This document shows positions 63,702 to 64,000 of a stretch of DNA of 64,000 bases, piece by piece (positions within the stretch are counted from its first letter, which is position 1; each line of letters starts with the position of its first letter). Origin of the DNA: Winogradskyella sp. (GTDB taxonomy: Bacteria; Bacteroidota; Bacteroidia; Flavobacteriales; Flavobacteriaceae); assembly GCF_016744625.1 (NCBI RefSeq), contig NZ_JADGDZ010000011.1, positions 1 to 64,000 of the forward strand, given 5' to 3'. Position numbers and translations under genes: made by a program. The notes under the pieces were generated by a model. The model saw only the letters and a program-made list of their open reading frames with translations, did no database searches and was not told where the DNA came from.

Positions 63702-63944
63702 TTAATAAATCGATGAACTGAGTGATTTTTGCTTCAAACGCATCGTTCTGTTATTGTAAATGCGCTCCAATGCTTGATTTATCTCTTGAAATTTTGGAGT
63801 TAATTCTGTGAGCTTACCGTTGCTGTTTGTAGTAAGTTGTTTTTTACAGCACTTGCAAGTGTATTCGTTAACATGATTTGTAACTCTTTTTGATACCTGA
63901 TAATTATGGCCAAAAAAATCACAATAGAGTTTAGTAGGTGTCAT
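63702..63944 (-). CDS. Zinc-motif miniprotein, paralogue 3
   Basis: 80 residues: YCDFFGHNYQVSK, HVNEYTCKCCKKQLTTNSNGKL, and LTPKFQEINQALERIYNNR. The arrangement is the same as at 63388, and the two are tandem duplicates 83 bases apart. No known function; DUF1660-like appearance. Confidence 0.72.
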   Translation of the reverse strand: MTPTKLYCDFFGHNYQVSKRVTNHVNEYTCKCCKKQLTTNSNGKLTELTPKFQEINQALERIYNNRTMRLKQKSLSSSIY

Positions 63945-64000
63945 GGTAGATTAGTTTTTTATTGTCTTTTTTAATTGGGTTGGTAAACATAAAAAAAAAA
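63945..64000. other. Window edge, no feature
   Basis: A/T-rich tail after the last miniprotein start. Nothing recognisable. Confidence 0.6.

Overview
The window is about 64 kb of AT-rich chromosome from a marine-type member of the Bacteroidota, most probably family Flavobacteriaceae. The evidence is a type IX secretion (T9SS) signature (a type B sorting-domain giant protein, a PorP/SprF porin-like protein and a PD40/OmpA protein in one operon, plus a type A sorting domain elsewhere), many lipoproteins with acidic residues after the lipid cysteine, several OmpA proteins (one with thrombospondin type 3 repeats), a Bacteroidota-style suf operon, and promoters of the form TTTG-N(17-22)-TAnnTTTG. 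I see no intact tRNA, rRNA, CRISPR array, transposase or prophage.

Layout. 0-13 kb: OmpA-family fragment, MFS transporter, lipoprotein sulfatase, lpxH/queD operon led by two micro membrane proteins, MATE/GNAT pair, a two-domain Usp, a decayed tRNA-Ile-like sequence, an alpha/beta hydrolase, an AddB-like nuclease and the main OmpA/TSP3 protein. 13-23 kb: kbl, AddA-like helicase-nuclease, sod, a 530-base non-coding stretch with two tandem small-RNA-like units, purF, PfkB kinase, RNase HI and purN. 23-31 kb: acpP-fabF-rnc, an IPExxxVDY gene with pyk, a PD40 lipoprotein, dinB, a DUF2238 membrane protein and a CYTH protein. 31-33 kb: a solitary PcfJ-like gene preceded by an elaborate ~450-base leader. 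33-43 kb: secreted repeat protein, T9SS cargo, and the PD40-OmpA / PorP-SprF / 1759-residue adhesin-like operon. 43-57 kb: endonuclease/phosphatase, hflX, DUF3078, then the suf iron-sulfur system (sufA, B, C, D, S, E, T, all on the minus strand), interrupted by a plus-strand padR module and by a decayed four-helix-bundle insertion. 57-64 kb: an MbnH/MbnP-like lipoprotein operon, thiL, and three paralogous zinc-motif miniproteins.

The most unusual part is the leader of the PcfJ-like gene (30974-31472). One good promoter is followed by two complete modules in series. Each module is a 93-base, 30-codon open frame and then an intrinsic terminator. The 5' arm of each terminator can instead pair with a segment inside the last third of the frame upstream, which is the architecture of transcription attenuation. 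A third mini-frame comes just before pcfJ. This predicts that PcfJ is made only when ribosomes are slow on both leader frames. Second in interest are two near-identical promoter/45-base block/terminator units downstream of purF (18339-18676), which look like tandem small RNA genes. Other points are the terminator built into the start of rnc, the tRNA relic, the IVP-like pseudogene with complementary ends inside the suf operon, and the MbnP/MbnH pair.

Identifications rest on reading motifs by eye; no database search was run. Coordinates of corrected starts are given where an upstream in-frame start looked wrong.
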